Origin: Clostridiales bacterium
GTDB taxonomy: Bacteria > Bacillota > Clostridia > Oscillospirales > Butyricicoccaceae
NCBI GenBank assembly: GCA_026419635.1
Contig: JANZZB010000085.1
Span: 1 to 6,683, forward strand
DNA length: 6,683 nt
Direction of reading: 5' to 3'
Below the pieces are notes generated by a model, which saw only the letters and a list, made by a program, of their open reading frames with translations, was not told where the DNA came from and ran no database searches. A program made the position numbers and the translations under genes. Position 1 is the first letter of the stretch. Every line of letters begins with the position of its first letter. Shown here piece by piece: positions 6,160 to 6,683 of the stretch.

Positions 6160-6179
6160 GTTGCTCGTTCTTGAGCAGC
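6160..6179 (+). repeat. Inverted repeat in the gmk-rpoZ gap
   Basis: GTTGCTC (6160-6166) pairs with GAGCAGC (6173-6179) as 7 bp including one G-U pair, with a 6-base loop (GTTCTT). No T-run follows, so it is not a standard terminator. It is the second of three inverted repeats in this 129-base gap. Confidence 0.45.
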
Positions 6180-6192
6180 CGTATAACCATTG

Positions 6193-6224
6193 CACAAACA
6201 GGTCATACATATGGCCGTTTTGTG
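6193..6224 (+). repeat. Imperfect 14-bp hairpin upstream of rpoZ
   Basis: CACAAACAGGTCAT (6193-6206) faces ATGGCCGTTTTGTG (6211-6224) across an ACAT loop. Six pairs, a two-base internal mismatch, then six pairs (one G-U) can form. It ends 16 bases before the AAAGGA (6239-6244) that precedes rpoZ, so it belongs to the rpoZ leader region. Its role is unknown. Confidence 0.4.
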
Positions 6225-6256
6225 ACATCATTGTAGCGAAAGGAATGGTCATTACT

Positions 6257-6442
6257 ATGTTGAATCCTTCATTAAGCGACCTGATGAAAAGAGTAGACAG
6301 CCGTTATCAGCTAGTCAATTTGATCGCAAGGCGTGCCCGAGATATTGTTGAAAGAGGGGATAGCGCATCTTTAAACGAAAAACCGGTTAAAATTGCCATA
6401 GATGAAATTAACGATGGTAAAGTAGTCCTCAAAAGAAAGTAA
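6257..6442 (+). CDS. rpoZ: DNA-directed RNA polymerase subunit omega
   Basis: The omega subunit binds the beta' subunit and helps assemble and stabilise RNA polymerase. The 61-residue product shows the family core: MLNPSLSDLMKRVDSRYQLV (1-20), NLIARRARDI (21-30), EKPVKIAIDEI (41-51) and DGKVVLKRK at the end. I choose ATG 6257 because omega proteins of this group begin M(L/M)xPS. The best Shine-Dalgarno, AAAGGA (6239-6244), is then 12 bases away, which is long; the in-frame ATG 6245 would abut that site with no spacing, and the upstream extension from 6158 has no omega-like sequence. It follows gmk after 129 bases of hairpin-rich DNA and precedes priA. This gmk-rpoZ linkage is standard in Bacillota. 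Confidence 0.92.
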   Translation: MLNPSLSDLMKRVDSRYQLVNLIARRARDIVERGDSASLNEKPVKIAIDEINDGKVVLKRK

Positions 6443-6460
6443 TATAAGCCTGCGGGCCTT

Positions 6461-6498
6461 GAAGGCGGTGGTGCATGGCCGCCGCCTTTCCTGTTTTT
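6461..6498 (+). terminator. Terminator-like hairpin between rpoZ and priA
   Basis: GAAGGCGGTGGT (6461-6472) pairs with GGCCGCCGCCTTT minus one looped position (6478-6489 as the 3' arm), giving about 12 bp with three G-U pairs around a GCATG loop. TTTTT follows at 6494-6498. The GC-rich core AAGGCGG/CCGCCTT is perfect. The run of T starts 4 bases after the stem, and the priA Shine-Dalgarno follows at once, so this may be a leaky terminator or attenuator rather than the operon's end. Confidence 0.6.
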
Positions 6499-6511
6499 CG
6501 GGGTGATTTTT

Positions 6512-6683
6512 ATGGAACGGTTCCGCATATGTAAAATAGCAATTGACACCTCATTATGCACAATTGACAAGCCGTATGATTATCGGATTGATTTATCTTT
6601 GTGTGAAAACGCGTGTCCTGGAATGCGTGTGCTTGTACCGTTTGGAAGAGCTAACCGCAAAACCAACGTACTTATTTTATCGA
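6512..6683 (+). CDS. priA: Primosomal protein N' (PriA helicase), 3' partial
   Basis: PriA recognises stalled or collapsed replication forks and reloads the replicative helicase. Only the first 57 residues lie in the window. They match the N-terminal 3'-DNA-binding domain of PriA: ICKIAIDTS, then the hallmark IDKPYDYRI (18-26) and PGMRVLVPFGRANRKTNVLI (36-55). The helicase and zinc-binding domains lie beyond the right edge, so integrity cannot be judged. ATG 6512 has GGGGTGA (6500-6506) 5 bases ahead. It follows rpoZ directly; coaBC, which sits between these two genes in Bacillus, is missing. A terminator-like hairpin lies immediately upstream and may lower its expression relative to rpoZ. 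Confidence 0.9.
   Translation, partial: MERFRICKIAIDTSLCTIDKPYDYRIDLSLCENACPGMRVLVPFGRANRKTNVLILS

Noticed and set aside
6161..6187. Possible promoter for rpoZ (TTGCTC at 6161-6166, TATAAC at 6182-6187)
   Set aside because: The spacer is only 15 bases, the -35 is poor and the -35 lies within a hairpin arm; not strong enough to list.
6158..6256. Extended N-terminus of the omega subunit starting at 6158
   Set aside because: The 33 added residues have no omega-like sequence and cover the hairpins; the family begins at MLNPSLSDL.
6307..6570. 87-codon minus-strand frame across the rpoZ-priA junction
   Set aside because: It overlaps rpoZ, the terminator-like hairpin and the priA start; its GGGHAPPPSRPAG stretch is just the GC-rich hairpin read backwards.
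1..6683. Mobile elements, CRISPR arrays, tRNA or rRNA genes
   Set aside because: No transposase or integrase sequence, spaced direct repeats, cloverleaf or rRNA-like segment was seen; the plus strand is almost fully occupied by intact genes.

Overview
The window looks like a chromosomal segment of a low-to-moderate GC Gram-positive anaerobe of class Clostridia, most likely an Oscillospirales/Ruminococcaceae-type organism. The reasons are the yicC-remA-gmk-rpoZ-priA gene order, the very conserved RemA sequence, a DUF5685-type gene next to a Cys-tailed J-domain gene, and Shine-Dalgarno sites matching a Bacillota anti-SD. The genus is inference; no rRNA or taxonomic marker is present. Every gene lies on the + strand, coding is dense, and no stretch over 300 bases lacks a gene.

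Region 1 (1-4256) is a run of six genes. It opens with the last 32 codons of a gene that resembles the C-terminus of a YbbR/CdaR protein. A COG2509-type FAD-dependent dehydrogenase follows, starting at a TTG that overlaps the previous stop. Next come an RseC-family membrane protein with a four-cysteine cluster, a DUF5685-like protein with five N-terminal cysteines and two Asp-rich helices, a J-domain protein ending in a cysteine-rich tail, and a small multi-pass membrane protein. Most of these genes are tightly packed. The exception is a 105-base gap before the J-domain gene, which holds GC-rich, mutually exclusive inverted repeats. An AT-rich 13-bp hairpin just after the membrane protein gene probably ends this unit.

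Region 2 (4257-6683) is a housekeeping operon. It starts from a good-looking extended -10 promoter and reads yicC (endoribonuclease family), remA (DNA-binding regulator), gmk (guanylate kinase), rpoZ (RNA polymerase omega) and the first 57 codons of priA (primosomal helicase), which runs off the window. The Bacillus-type order normally has coaBC between rpoZ and priA; it is absent here. Between gmk and rpoZ lie a perfect 20-base palindrome and two more hairpins. A terminator-like hairpin sits immediately upstream of priA.

Region 2 is conserved core machinery. The less understood part is region 1: RseC, the DUF5685-like protein and the J-domain protein are three consecutive genes with cysteine clusters, and the DUF5685-like protein carries a motif resembling the second Asp-rich motif of squalene/phytoene synthases. 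No mobile element, CRISPR array, tRNA or rRNA was seen.
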